Positions 7,043-16,441 of a stretch of 41,495 nucleotides of DNA are shown here, piece after piece. Position 1 is the stretch's first letter, and each line of letters starts with the position of its first letter. Location of the stretch: positions 1 to 41,495 of the forward strand of contig JACJNZ010000050.1 in assembly GCA_014695325.1 (NCBI GenBank), written 5' to 3'. Made by a program: the position numbers and the translations under genes. A model generated the notes under the pieces. It searched no databases. It worked only from the letters and a program-made list of their open reading frames with translations, and was not told the DNA's origin. The DNA is from Cyanobacteria bacterium FACHB-502. Lineage in GTDB: Bacteria > Cyanobacteriota > Cyanobacteriia > Elainellales > Elainellaceae.

Positions 7043-9538
7043 ATGCCAGATTTTAATGCGCTACCGCTGATCCTTGCGGGTCCGATCGTGCGGCGAGTTG
7101 AGCCAACGCTGGTTTCGGTGTGGATTGCATTATCGGCGGCGCGGACGGTGGAACTGGCGCTGTGGGTAGGTGAAATCGTCGTGCCAACTGCTAGCGACTT
7201 TTTTGGCAGTGCAGGAGCTGCCCATCGACGCAGTACCGCTTCAATTCGGATTGGCGAAAAGCTGCACTTTGCGCTGGCGACGATCGACCTGACGGCTTCG
7301 CCGCTAATTCCTGGTCAAAATTACGCTTACAACCTCGTTTTCACAGGTCCAAATAACAAAGACCTCAGTACCGAAAAGTATTTAGAAGATAAGGGTCCGG
7401 CGATCGAACCTACACGGCTAGCATTAGGTTACTTAGCTGGGCGGCTACCAACCTTTGCGCTGCCTCCAGCCGAAATCGAAAATTTGCGGATTGTGCATGG
7501 CTCCTGCCGCAAGGCACATGGACATGGGGCAGATGGACTGGTGGCACTGGACAAAGTGATTGAGCGCACGCGCGCAGAACCCTTGCAGCGACCACACCAG
7601 CTCTTTCTTACCGGCGATCAGGTTTATGCAGACGATGTGCCGATGATGCTTTTGCCCCAGCTCACCGTGGCGGGAAATGCGCTGCTGGGCGCGCCTGAAA
7701 CCCTGCCGCTCACAACTTCTAGCGGAACGCAAAACGTGCAGGTCACGACTGCCAACTTTCCGACGACTTGGCGGCAGGAACTCGTGCGGCAACAAGCCAG
7801 GATGAGCAGCGGAGAAGCGTCCAGCCATGTCCTGTCGTTTGGCGAGTTCTGCGCGCTGTATTTGTTTTACTGGTCGAATGTGCTGTGGGACGATTTCGCC
7901 AGCAAAGACACGCTGTTTCCCGAATGCCCGGACGATCGATGTCGGGATGCCAACACAATCGTCTCCGGATTGCCTGCCCATCTGCGCGATCTGTATCCGC
8001 CACCCCCTCCCGGAAGTTCTAGAAACGATCGCAAAGACCGCATCGACGATCGCAACAAACTACGAGAGGATTACAAGAAACAGCTAGAGGAGGTGAAGAC
8101 CTTCAAAAAGGCTCTGCCCTATGTGCAGCGAGTTTTAGCAAATGTTCCGACTTATATGATCTTTGACGATCATGAGGTGACGGATGATTGGTATCTGACG
8201 CAGGATTGGCGCGACCGGGTATTGACCAGTCCGTTGGGGGTTACGGTGGTGCGAAATGGACTGCTGAGCTTTGCGCTGTTTCAAGCCTGGGGTAATCATC
8301 CGAAGCGATTTGAAACCGGCGATCACGCCCAACTGCTGACGCAAGCCCAGGCACTGTTTCCGGCGGCAGGCGGACCCGTTACCTCAGTCGCAAACCAGAT
8401 CGATACGCTGTTTGGCTTAGGGGGAATAGATCCGAAAATTGACTGGCACTTTACCGTGCCTACGGGTCCAACGACAACGGCAGTGCTCGATACCCGCACA
8501 AGGCGCAGCTATGTCGGTCGCTATAATCCACCGGGATTGATCAGTGCTGCTAGCCTGGATGCCCAACTGCCTGCGTCCCTGGCTCCTTCACCGGGGGCAG
8601 AACTGCTGTTTGTCGTGTCAGCGGCTCCAGTTCTGGGCCTGGCACTGATCGAAGAAGTGGCACAGCCGCTGGGGGCACGCGGGTACGCTGATTTCTTTAT
8701 GTCCGTGATCTGGAATCAAACGCCGAAGATTACGGGCTACATGGAATTTGACATGGAGGCATGGTCGCTAGACGCACCTCAGTTAGAAGCGTTGTTTGCC
8801 CGATTGAATCAGTTCAAAAAAGTCGTGATTCTCAGTGGCGATGTTCACTACAGCTACAGCGCAGAAATGGACTACTGGAAGCGCGGCCAGCCCACACCGA
8901 CGCGATTTGTGCAGGTTACATCCAGTGCCCTCAAGAATGAATGGAGTGCAGTCGCCAAGCGATCGCTCGAAACCGTGACCGTGCAGGAGCTATTGCACAA
9001 AGCTTTTTATCCGGTGGCGCGACTGGGCTGGGATAGTCCGATCGATTTGGTGGGTCGGGTGAACGTGCCGGGAGGAGCGATTCCTCGTAGTAAACGCGCC
9101 CTGCTGCGTCGTACTCCGGTTGTGCTGCCGGCAGAAGGCTGGGCAGCGGGCAGCAGCATTGACGAACCGTCGGATTGGGCTTGGCGCACCAGTTTGGTGA
9201 AGGATAATCGACCCGATGACGAAAGCGCCGAAGCTCGCCCCAAAGATGCCCAGGCGACGCGGATTCAGCCCGATTTGATTCCGGCGGACTCGGAGGCTGG
9301 CTATGTAGCAGTGCTGGGTCGGGGCGAAAAGCAGCTCGAAGCCAAAATTGCCCGATCGGTGGTGTTTGCCTCGAACTTTGGACTGGTGCGGTTTACAGGC
9401 ACGAATGTCGATCGTGGGTTGCAGCACGCGCTGATCTATGACCATCCGCAAGACAAAAAAGACGACGATCCGCAGGAATACACGGTGTACAGCCTGACGC
9501 TAGTTTCCACATCAGACAGTCAGCCAACAATCTCTTAG
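7043..9538 (+). CDS. PhoD-like metallophosphatase, large variant
   Basis: This protein of about 832 residues belongs to the PhoD/alkaline-phosphatase-D metallophosphatase superfamily. It has an N-terminal beta-sandwich (about 5-100, ILAGPIVRRVEPTLVSVWIAL), then the catalytic fold. Metal-site motifs are GSCRKAHG, LTGDQVYADD (Asp192), FDDHEVTDDW (Asp375, Asp376, His377) and LSGDVHYSY (Asp600, His602). The family hydrolyses phosphomonoesters or diesters using metal ions. No signal peptide is seen, unlike classical secreted PhoD. A roughly 200-residue C-terminal extension follows the core. I chose the ATG at 7043 because GGATGG lies 8 bases upstream; the ATG at 7031 has no room for a ribosome-binding site. 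It opens a five-gene same-strand block, with the next gene starting 23 bases on. Its substrate is unknown. Confidence 0.85.
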   Translation: MPDFNALPLILAGPIVRRVEPTLVSVWIALSAARTVELALWVGEIVVPTASDFFGSAGAAHRRSTASIRIGEKLHFALATIDLTASPLIPGQNYAYNLVFTGPNNKDLSTEKYLEDKGPAIEPTRLALGYLAGRLPTFALPPAEIENLRIVHGSCRKAHGHGADGLVALDKVIERTRAEPLQRPHQLFLTGDQVYADDVPMMLLPQLTVAGNALLGAPETLPLTTSSGTQNVQVTTANFPTTWRQELVRQQARMSSGEASSHVLSFGEFCALYLFYWSNVLWDDFASKDTLFPECPDDRCRDANTIVSGLPAHLRDLYPPPPPGSSRNDRKDRIDDRNKLREDYKKQLEEVKTFKKALPYVQRVLANVPTYMIFDDHEVTDDWYLTQDWRDRVLTSPLGVTVVRNGLLSFALFQAWGNHPKRFETGDHAQLLTQAQALFPAAGGPVTSVANQIDTLFGLGGIDPKIDWHFTVPTGPTTTAVLDTRTRRSYVGRYNPPGLISAASLDAQLPASLAPSPGAELLFVVSAAPVLGLALIEEVAQPLGARGYADFFMSVIWNQTPKITGYMEFDMEAWSLDAPQLEALFARLNQFKKVVILSGDVHYSYSAEMDYWKRGQPTPTRFVQVTSSALKNEWSAVAKRSLETVTVQELLHKAFYPVARLGWDSPIDLVGRVNVPGGAIPRSKRALLRRTPVVLPAEGWAAGSSIDEPSDWAWRTSLVKDNRPDDESAEARPKDAQATRIQPDLIPADSEAGYVAVLGRGEKQLEAKIARSVVFASNFGLVRFTGTNVDRGLQHALIYDHPQDKKDDDPQEYTVYSLTLVSTSDSQPTIS

Positions 9539-9561
9539 TCCGGCACGGGAAGGGGGAAAGG

Positions 9562-12500
9562 GTGAGTTCGGAGAACATTCGCAATGATTTGCAGCGGCTG
9601 GTGAGCGAGATTCGCGACATCCTGGAGCCGATTTCCAAAAGCGTCAGCGATGAAGGCATCCGGCGCGAGATTTTGCTGTCGCTGGGGCTAAACCCGTCTG
9701 GCTCAACACCCGCGCTCAATATTCCCCCGGCATCGCTTGCCAGCATTGACGCTTATCGGCAGCAGGCGGCAGACGATGTTGATTTGCAAGCCTTTATTAG
9801 CGTGCTGTCGGACATTACGCGAGTGGTGCAGGCACTGATTGATCTGGTCGCAGCGGCGGCAACGACGGATAGCGATGCTCCAGCAGGGTTTGTCGTCGAG
9901 GAAGCGGTCAGCTTTTATCTGGAGTCGATCGTACTTGGCTATTTGCGAGTGCGGAATCCGGGCGTTTACATTACAGCCAGTGCCCTGAGGCTGATCGAAG
10001 AGCAGGGAATTCGCTTTGGCGGCATTACGCAGCTTTTGTTTCGCATCGGCGAATACTTTGAAAGCATTGGCGTGTCGATCGACGAGATGCAAACCGATGA
10101 AGATGCCAAACGCGCTTCCGATGTCATTCTCTTTGTGCTGGGGGTGGCGATTGCCTCGCTGGTCGAATGTGAGTTTGTTTATGGCCACGATGCAGGACTG
10201 CTAAGCGAAAGCCCGATCGCCGATGCTGCCTCGAACCGAACACTGACGCTCAAGATCAAAGGCAAAACCAAAGATGCCGAAGAGAATGAAGTCGAAGGGT
10301 CACTGCTGCTGAGCCTGGTGTTTGTGCCGCGCGACCATGGCGGCGTAGGGGTGCTGACGCGCATCAAAGGCGACGGCTCGCTGGAAGTGCCGATCACCAA
10401 AAATTTGAGCTTCAAGATCGATGTCAATGGTCCTGATTTTCTAATTTATTTCGGCGATGGGTCGCTGGATTTTCCGGAGTCTACAGATGCTTCGCTGGGC
10501 ATTAGCCTGATCTTTAAATCCAAGCCACCGTCCGAGTCGGAAGCGGGTGAGCCAGAGGAAGCAAAGGAGATTATCTGGGGCGATCCCAACAGCATCCACC
10601 TGCGGATTGGCAGCGCGAAGCTGGAAGGAGAGGCGGGTGTCAAAGATCAGAGCTTCAAGTTTGAGCTGAAAGAAAATGCCTTTGTGCTGGCAACCAAAGA
10701 GGCAGATAGTTTCCTGAAAAAGATGCTGGATGCTGTGACCAGCAATGGCAAGCTAGAAACCGAATTTGACTTCAATTTTGGCTACAAAAAGCGCAAATGG
10801 TTTGTGGGCGGCGGCATGGGCTTGATGATGAGTCTGCCGCTGCATGAGACTGTACTGTTTGTGAAGATGCACACGCTGACCGTGGGGCTGGCGATCGGCG
10901 AAACAGCGGGCGAGGAACCGGGCATCAAACTGGAAGCGTCCCTCAGCTTTGGGCTGGATCTGGGGTCGCTGCAGGCATCGGTCGATCGGATTGGCTTAGC
11001 CGGGCTGCTGCTTTTTGAAAGCGGCAAGTTCACGCTCGGATTCAAACCGCCGAATGGGGTGGGTCTTGCCGTCGATGCGGTTGCGGTTCGGGGCGGAGGT
11101 TTTCTATTATTTGATCCCGATCGCCAGGAATATGCGGGTGGACTGGAGCTGAGTATTGCTCTGAGCAGGTTAACGCTGACCGTGACGGCGATCGGTTTGA
11201 TTACGACGCGCTTGCCGGATGGAAGCGATAGCTTTTCACTGCTGGCAATTCTGGCGGTTGAGTTTAGTCCGGCGTTTCAGCTTGGATTGGGCTTTACGCT
11301 GAACGGCATTGGCGGCATTTTGGGACTGAATCGCACGATGCGGTTGGAGGCAATGGCAGCAGGCATCAAGAGCGGTGCGGCAGAGCGAATTCTGTTTCCG
11401 CGCAATATTGTTGCCAACGCCTCGCGGATTATTAGCGATTTACGTGCCTTTTTCCCCCCACTCAACAATACTTTCCTGATCGGCGGAATGCTGAAGCTGG
11501 GCTGGGGTACGCCGACGCTGGTGACGCTATCCCTGGGCGTGATTATTCAGATTCCGCCTGGTACCGTGGCAATTCTGGGCGTACTGCTGGTGCAGTTGCC
11601 CACGCCAGAGGCAGCTTTGTTGCAGCTCAAGGTCGGCTTTTTGGGAGCATTTGAGCCAGACCGTCAGCGTGCCTGGTTTTATGCCACGCTCTACGATTCG
11701 CGGATTTTGCAGATGACGCTGGAAGGCGGACTGGGTGTCCTGGTTGCCTGGGGCAACGAAAGCAATTTTGTGATTTCGGTGGGTGGCTTTCATCCGCAGT
11801 TCACCCCGCCGCCGCTGCCCTTCCCGATTCCCGATCGCCTGGCGATTAATATTCTGAATTATCCGCTGGCACGAATTCGGGTGATGGCATATTTTGCGGT
11901 CACATCGAACACAGTGCAGTTTGGGGCACGCGCAGAGCTGTTCTTTGGCTTCGACAGCCTTAGTCTTGAAGGGCATTTGGGGCTGGATGTGCTGTTTCAG
12001 TTTTCGCCTTTCTATTTCATTGTTGAAATCTCAGCATCGATTTCACTCAAGGTGTTCGGTGCAGGGCTGTTTTCGGTGCGGCTACGCGGTTCGCTGGAAG
12101 GTCCAACCCCGTGGCGGCTGCGGGGAGCAGCATCGGTTTCTATCCTGTTTTTCTCGATCGATGTAGATGTGGATGAAACCTGGGGCGAAACGGTGGATAC
12201 GGTGCTGCCGGGCGAAGCCGTGATGCCGCTGATTGCAGGCGAGCTAGAAAAGGAGACAAACTGGCTGGCAGAACTGCCTCCCGGCAACAATCTCCTGGTG
12301 TCGCTGCGGAAACTGGAAGCCGCAAGTGATGCGCTGGTGCTGCATCCGATCGGGGAACTGATCGTCAGCCAAAGAGCCGTGCCGTTGGGCGTAAAGATCG
12401 ATCAAGTCGGCAGCAAGCAGGCAACGGACGCAAACCAATTTACCCTCAGCGTCAGCACCTCCACCCTGGCAAAACAGGGCGATCGCGAAGAACTGTTCCC

Positions 12501-12984
12501 GATGGCGCAGTTCCAGAAACTCTCGGATACCGAAAAGCTCTCGCGTCCGGCGTTTCAGCCCGTGCCGGGAGGACTGCGGCTGGCAGCGAGCGGCAAACAG
12601 GTGCGAAGCAGTCGCCTGGTGAAGCGCAATGTGCGCTACGAAACGATCGTCATTGACACCGAATACAGGCGAAACCCGATCGCCTTCTTCGCGTTCTGGA
12701 TTGGGCTGTTTGTGCATTTTATTGCCGGAGCCGCCGTTAGCAAATCAGAACTGTCGCACAAGCACAAAAAAGATCTTCAGCCATTTGACGATCGGGTGGC
12801 AGTGAAGAGTCCGCTGTTTACGGTTGCTAATCTTGCCGACAACAAGCCCGTGGCGGCGGAGGCGCAGCAGTTTCGTAGCGAGGCACTGGCGCGGGAATAT
12901 TTGCGCGATCGCGCGGCTGCCAATCCCAAGCAGGCAAAAGCGATGCACGTCATCCCCTTCGATGAGGCAAATGTGAGCAGATGA
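9562..12984 (+). CDS. Very large beta-rich protein, probably DUF6603-type
   Basis: The protein has 1140 residues and starts at a GTG behind a GGGAAAGG stretch. Residues 1-210 are mainly helical. From about 220 to 870 there are long runs of alternating hydrophobic and polar residues with Gly turns (for example LGFTLNGIGGILGLNRT and FAVTSNTVQFGARAELFFG), typical of an extended beta-sheet or beta-solenoid. The pattern matches what I recall of the DUF6603 family of large bacterial proteins, whose function is not established. A hydrophobic segment lies at about 1038-1060. There is no signal peptide. Its last four bases overlap the next start (ATGA), so translation is probably coupled. A scaffold, surface or lipid-contacting role would suit the fold, but this is inference. 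Confidence 0.75.
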   Translation: MSSENIRNDLQRLVSEIRDILEPISKSVSDEGIRREILLSLGLNPSGSTPALNIPPASLASIDAYRQQAADDVDLQAFISVLSDITRVVQALIDLVAAAATTDSDAPAGFVVEEAVSFYLESIVLGYLRVRNPGVYITASALRLIEEQGIRFGGITQLLFRIGEYFESIGVSIDEMQTDEDAKRASDVILFVLGVAIASLVECEFVYGHDAGLLSESPIADAASNRTLTLKIKGKTKDAEENEVEGSLLLSLVFVPRDHGGVGVLTRIKGDGSLEVPITKNLSFKIDVNGPDFLIYFGDGSLDFPESTDASLGISLIFKSKPPSESEAGEPEEAKEIIWGDPNSIHLRIGSAKLEGEAGVKDQSFKFELKENAFVLATKEADSFLKKMLDAVTSNGKLETEFDFNFGYKKRKWFVGGGMGLMMSLPLHETVLFVKMHTLTVGLAIGETAGEEPGIKLEASLSFGLDLGSLQASVDRIGLAGLLLFESGKFTLGFKPPNGVGLAVDAVAVRGGGFLLFDPDRQEYAGGLELSIALSRLTLTVTAIGLITTRLPDGSDSFSLLAILAVEFSPAFQLGLGFTLNGIGGILGLNRTMRLEAMAAGIKSGAAERILFPRNIVANASRIISDLRAFFPPLNNTFLIGGMLKLGWGTPTLVTLSLGVIIQIPPGTVAILGVLLVQLPTPEAALLQLKVGFLGAFEPDRQRAWFYATLYDSRILQMTLEGGLGVLVAWGNESNFVISVGGFHPQFTPPPLPFPIPDRLAINILNYPLARIRVMAYFAVTSNTVQFGARAELFFGFDSLSLEGHLGLDVLFQFSPFYFIVEISASISLKVFGAGLFSVRLRGSLEGPTPWRLRGAASVSILFFSIDVDVDETWGETVDTVLPGEAVMPLIAGELEKETNWLAELPPGNNLLVSLRKLEAASDALVLHPIGELIVSQRAVPLGVKIDQVGSKQATDANQFTLSVSTSTLAKQGDREELFPMAQFQKLSDTEKLSRPAFQPVPGGLRLAASGKQVRSSRLVKRNVRYETIVIDTEYRRNPIAFFAFWIGLFVHFIAGAAVSKSELSHKHKKDLQPFDDRVAVKSPLFTVANLADNKPVAAEAQQFRSEALAREYLRDRAAANPKQAKAMHVIPFDEANVSR

Positions 12985-15900
12985 GTCCTCAAATCGGTTC
13001 CTATTCGTTCTTTCCCTGGCTGCGGCAGGGTCTTGCCAACCAGATCGATCCCAGCAGCATCAGCGGCAGTCGCGCCACGATTCCGGTTGTCCTGACGCTG
13101 GAAGGGGCTGGACTGGATGGCACAAAACTCACCCGAACGATTCCCCGCAATGTGCCTTTCTTTGGTCCCGGCGACATTATCGGAATCGATCGCCGCGCCA
13201 TTATCAAAACTGAGCCGCTGCACTGGATCACCAACTTTGAGCCAAACTATCTGCCCTATATCGCGTTCTACGACGAAGATTTTCCCTGGCGATACACCCC
13301 GGAAGTGCCAAACAACGATCGCCTGCGTCCCTGGATCGCGCTGGTGGTGCTGAAGGAGGATGAGTTCACCGAAGCCGCGCAAACGACAGACCGTCCTCTG
13401 CCTTATCTCAACGTCGATGCGCCCGAAGCTGTGTTTCCGCCGATCGATCAGCTTTGGGCCTGGGCACATATCCACGTCAATCAAGATCTGGCGAGTAACG
13501 CGCAGGAAATCATCAGCAACAACATGGATGCTGTACTGCTGAAACTGGAAGCGGTGCTGCGACAAAACCCGGATGTCGCCTATTCCCGCCTTTTGTGTCC
13601 GCGCAAGCTGGATGCCAGCACGACTTATCATGCCTTTCTGGTTCCCTCGTTTGAATCGGGCCGATTGGCAGGACTGGGACATGATCCGGCAGGTGCGCCC
13701 AGCGTTAATCACGGAGCCTGGGAACCGAGCGGCGGCGAAACAGAACCCAATTTCTTTCCTTATTACTATCGCTGGACGTTTATCACTTCGACTGTGGGCG
13801 ACTTTGAATATCTGGTGCGCCTGCTGGAGCCGCGCCCGATCGATAGCCGGGTGGGTCAACGCGAGTTTGATGTTCAGTTTCCCGACTCGAATATCAGGGG
13901 CATCACTGATCCAAAGCTAAAGGGGGTGCTGCGGCTGGGTGGGGCACTGCGCGTTCCGTTTAAGACGCTGGATGATGATCAGAAGCAAGCGTTTGAGTTA
14001 TACGATCGCTGGGATCGATCGGGCTATCCCCAGGCGTTTCAGCGCGATCTGGCAGCATTTATTAACTTGGCGGACGACTATCAGCAGAAAACTGCCCTGC
14101 AAGCGCATAATGACAGCTCCTACGAGGCGACGATTCCTGACCCAGGCAATCCGGGTGAAACGCAGACCGATCCCGACCCGCTGATTACGCCGCCGCTATA
14201 TGGACGCTGGCATTCGCTCACGCCTCGCCTTTTAACTGAACGAGACGGCACAGCAGTCACGCCCAACGACAACTGGGTGCATCAGCTCAACCTCGACCCG
14301 CGCCATCGGATTGCTGCCAATTTTGGCACGGAAGTCGTGCAGCGCAACCAGGAAACCTATATGAATGCTGCCTGGGAACAGATTGGCGATGTGCTGGAGG
14401 CAAACCGCAAGATTCGACAGGCGCAGCTCGCCAAATTTGTGGCTCGGAGTTGGTATGTGCAAACGGTGCTGCCGCTGGCAAGAAATGCCGCCAAACGGGA
14501 ACTGGCTCTTTCGCTGATTATGCCTGTCCGATCGCGTATCCTTGCCGATCGCGTTACGGTCTATCAGCAGGTGAAAACCAGCATTGTGCCGCAGGTGCTG
14601 TTCTCGACGGAAGCGCGGCGAATTTTGCGTCCCGGCAGTCGATTAATGAAAACCCTGCCCTTCGACAGCGGGCGCAATCCCGGCAATTTGGTCGATCGGG
14701 TCAATCGGGGAGAAGTGACGGCAAATCTGCCCAAGGCTCCGTTGGAGGGCGCACCAACGCTGGATGATCTGGCAGACGCACTTGAACCGCCAGATAACAC
14801 TGTGCCGGACATCATTAAAAATTTGCTGCGGCGGTTTCCCTGGCTGCTGCAAGCCCTGATTTTGCTGATTGTGCTGCTGATTGTGCTGGCAGTTTTGCTG
14901 AGAGGGTTTGGGGCTTTGCTGGCTCCCGTGATTCTGGCGATCGCCTGGCTGATTCCCCTGGTGCAGCGATGGCAGGATTTAATGGCTCCGTCGGTCAGTG
15001 TGCGCGAGGACAATCAAACGCCCGATCGGGTGGATAATTTGCCCCAAAGCCCAGATTTTCGCGTGATTACCGATCCGAATGATCCGTTTCGACCGACCGC
15101 GGGCAACAGCGACAGTCGCGAAGCCGTGAACTATAAAGCGGCACTGCGCGATGCCTACACGATTATTCAGGCAAGCCGCACGGTTAGCGTGCCTCTACGA
15201 CCGGTGCGACAGCGGTTAAACCTGAATCAAACGATCGATCGACTGGTGACAGGGATAAATCCCAGCGTTACGATTCCGCGCTACGTGGGTCAGCAGCTCG
15301 AAATTCCCGATCGAATTCGCGACCAGGTGAGTGAATCCCTAAACGATCAGTTTGTGGAAGTGATGGCATATCCGGAAATCGATTTGCCGATGTATCGTCC
15401 GCTGGTAGAAGCGTCGGAAGAGTCTTTTTTGCCGAATTTGAAATACATTGAGCAAAACACAATCTCGCTGCTGGAAAGCAATCAGCCATTTATTGAGGCA
15501 TACCTGGTGGGCTTAAACCACGAGTTTGCCCGCGAGTTGCTGTGGCGTGAATATGTGACAGATCAGCGCGGCAGCTACTTCCGCCAGTTCTGGGACCCCA
15601 GTGGTTATCTGGATGCGACCAATCGCGATCGCGAAACTCTGCGCGAAAAGCTAAAAGACATTCCACCGCTGCATCGCTGGCTGCGAACCTCCAAGCTGGG
15701 TCAGCATGACCACCGGGAAGAAGATGGTGCAGTCGAAGAAGAAGTGGTGCTGGTGATTCGGGGCGAGTTGCTCAAGAAATATCCCGATGCAGTGATTTAT
15801 GCCCACAAAGCGAAATGGATTCGCACCAATAGCGGCGCGATCGATCGCACTAAACCGCGTGCGCTGGAAGATTCCGGCATTGGCGATGCCCAAAACCCGT

Positions 15901-16370
15901 CACGAGACGTGATTAAAACGCCGCTCTACGAGGCAAAGGTGAATCCAGATATTACCTTTATCGGCTTTGATCTCACCGTTGAAGAAGCGTTGGGCGGCAC
16001 GGAAGGAACCGAGAACGATGATCCGGGCTGGTTTTTTGTGATCAAAGAGCGACCGGGCGAACCCCGTTTCGGGCTGGACATCGGCAGCAGCCCCAAACTC
16101 TATACCTGGAATGATCTGGGCTGGGAAAACCTGATTCCCAACGTGCAGCCCGGCGATATGCTGCAAATTACCAGCAGCAGCCCCACCCTCAGCGTTGAGC
16201 CAACTCTCCCCAGTCCAACGGATATTCGCCAGGAGCAAGCAAGGGACGATCGATCGGTGCGCTGGTCGGCGGGCATGGATGCAGCGCAAGTGGCATACAT
16301 CCTGTATCAGGTTCCGGTCATGATCGCGGTTCACGCTGCCGAAATGCTGCCGCGCCAAACTTCTGAATAA
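12981..16370 (+). CDS. Very large protein of unknown family with central membrane segment
   Basis: The protein has 1129 residues. The N-terminal part has a strongly patterned, conserved-looking region (FFPWLRQGLA; FGPGDIIGIDRRAI; NFEPNYLPYIAFYDEDFPW; RLRPWIALVVL). Residues about 621-661 form one long hydrophobic stretch, enough for one or two membrane helices, and are preceded by a basic segment. The C-terminal half is soluble-looking and ends near residue 1129 after an acidic, Pro-rich tail. I do not recognise a named domain. It overlaps the preceding gene by 4 bases and is followed by a 71-base gap. The central membrane hairpin suggests that this subunit anchors the block's products to a membrane. 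Confidence 0.7.
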   Translation: MSPQIGSYSFFPWLRQGLANQIDPSSISGSRATIPVVLTLEGAGLDGTKLTRTIPRNVPFFGPGDIIGIDRRAIIKTEPLHWITNFEPNYLPYIAFYDEDFPWRYTPEVPNNDRLRPWIALVVLKEDEFTEAAQTTDRPLPYLNVDAPEAVFPPIDQLWAWAHIHVNQDLASNAQEIISNNMDAVLLKLEAVLRQNPDVAYSRLLCPRKLDASTTYHAFLVPSFESGRLAGLGHDPAGAPSVNHGAWEPSGGETEPNFFPYYYRWTFITSTVGDFEYLVRLLEPRPIDSRVGQREFDVQFPDSNIRGITDPKLKGVLRLGGALRVPFKTLDDDQKQAFELYDRWDRSGYPQAFQRDLAAFINLADDYQQKTALQAHNDSSYEATIPDPGNPGETQTDPDPLITPPLYGRWHSLTPRLLTERDGTAVTPNDNWVHQLNLDPRHRIAANFGTEVVQRNQETYMNAAWEQIGDVLEANRKIRQAQLAKFVARSWYVQTVLPLARNAAKRELALSLIMPVRSRILADRVTVYQQVKTSIVPQVLFSTEARRILRPGSRLMKTLPFDSGRNPGNLVDRVNRGEVTANLPKAPLEGAPTLDDLADALEPPDNTVPDIIKNLLRRFPWLLQALILLIVLLIVLAVLLRGFGALLAPVILAIAWLIPLVQRWQDLMAPSVSVREDNQTPDRVDNLPQSPDFRVITDPNDPFRPTAGNSDSREAVNYKAALRDAYTIIQASRTVSVPLRPVRQRLNLNQTIDRLVTGINPSVTIPRYVGQQLEIPDRIRDQVSESLNDQFVEVMAYPEIDLPMYRPLVEASEESFLPNLKYIEQNTISLLESNQPFIEAYLVGLNHEFARELLWREYVTDQRGSYFRQFWDPSGYLDATNRDRETLREKLKDIPPLHRWLRTSKLGQHDHREEDGAVEEEVVLVIRGELLKKYPDAVIYAHKAKWIRTNSGAIDRTKPRALEDSGIGDAQNPSRDVIKTPLYEAKVNPDITFIGFDLTVEEALGGTEGTENDDPGWFFVIKERPGEPRFGLDIGSSPKLYTWNDLGWENLIPNVQPGDMLQITSSSPTLSVEPTLPSPTDIRQEQARDDRSVRWSAGMDAAQVAYILYQVPVMIAVHAAEMLPRQTSE

Positions 16371-16430
16371 TCGCTAGAAATAATCGCTCCGAATCTTCAC
16401 CCTGATTCATCCTTATTATTTTGCTTGAGC

Positions 16431-16434
16431 GAGG
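16431..16434 (+). promoter_or_regulatory. Ribosome-binding site that decides the start of the 1870-residue protein
   Basis: GAGG lies 7 bases before the ATG at 16442. The alternative TTG at 16421 has no such site, so the ATG is preferred. Confidence 0.6.
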
Positions 16435-16441
16435 TCGTCCT

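Noticed and set aside
7445-7981. A 178-residue minus-strand frame opposite the PhoD-like gene, and similar frames at 9703-10188 and 17099-17725
   Set aside because: They are shadows of strongly coding plus-strand frames, without plausible starts, ribosome-binding sites or recognisable domains.
12777-13859. A 360-residue open frame on the minus strand opposite two block genes
   Set aside because: It is antisense to the 1140- and 1129-residue genes, crosses their junction and has no family motif. Long antisense frames are expected opposite G+C-rich genes with strong codon bias.
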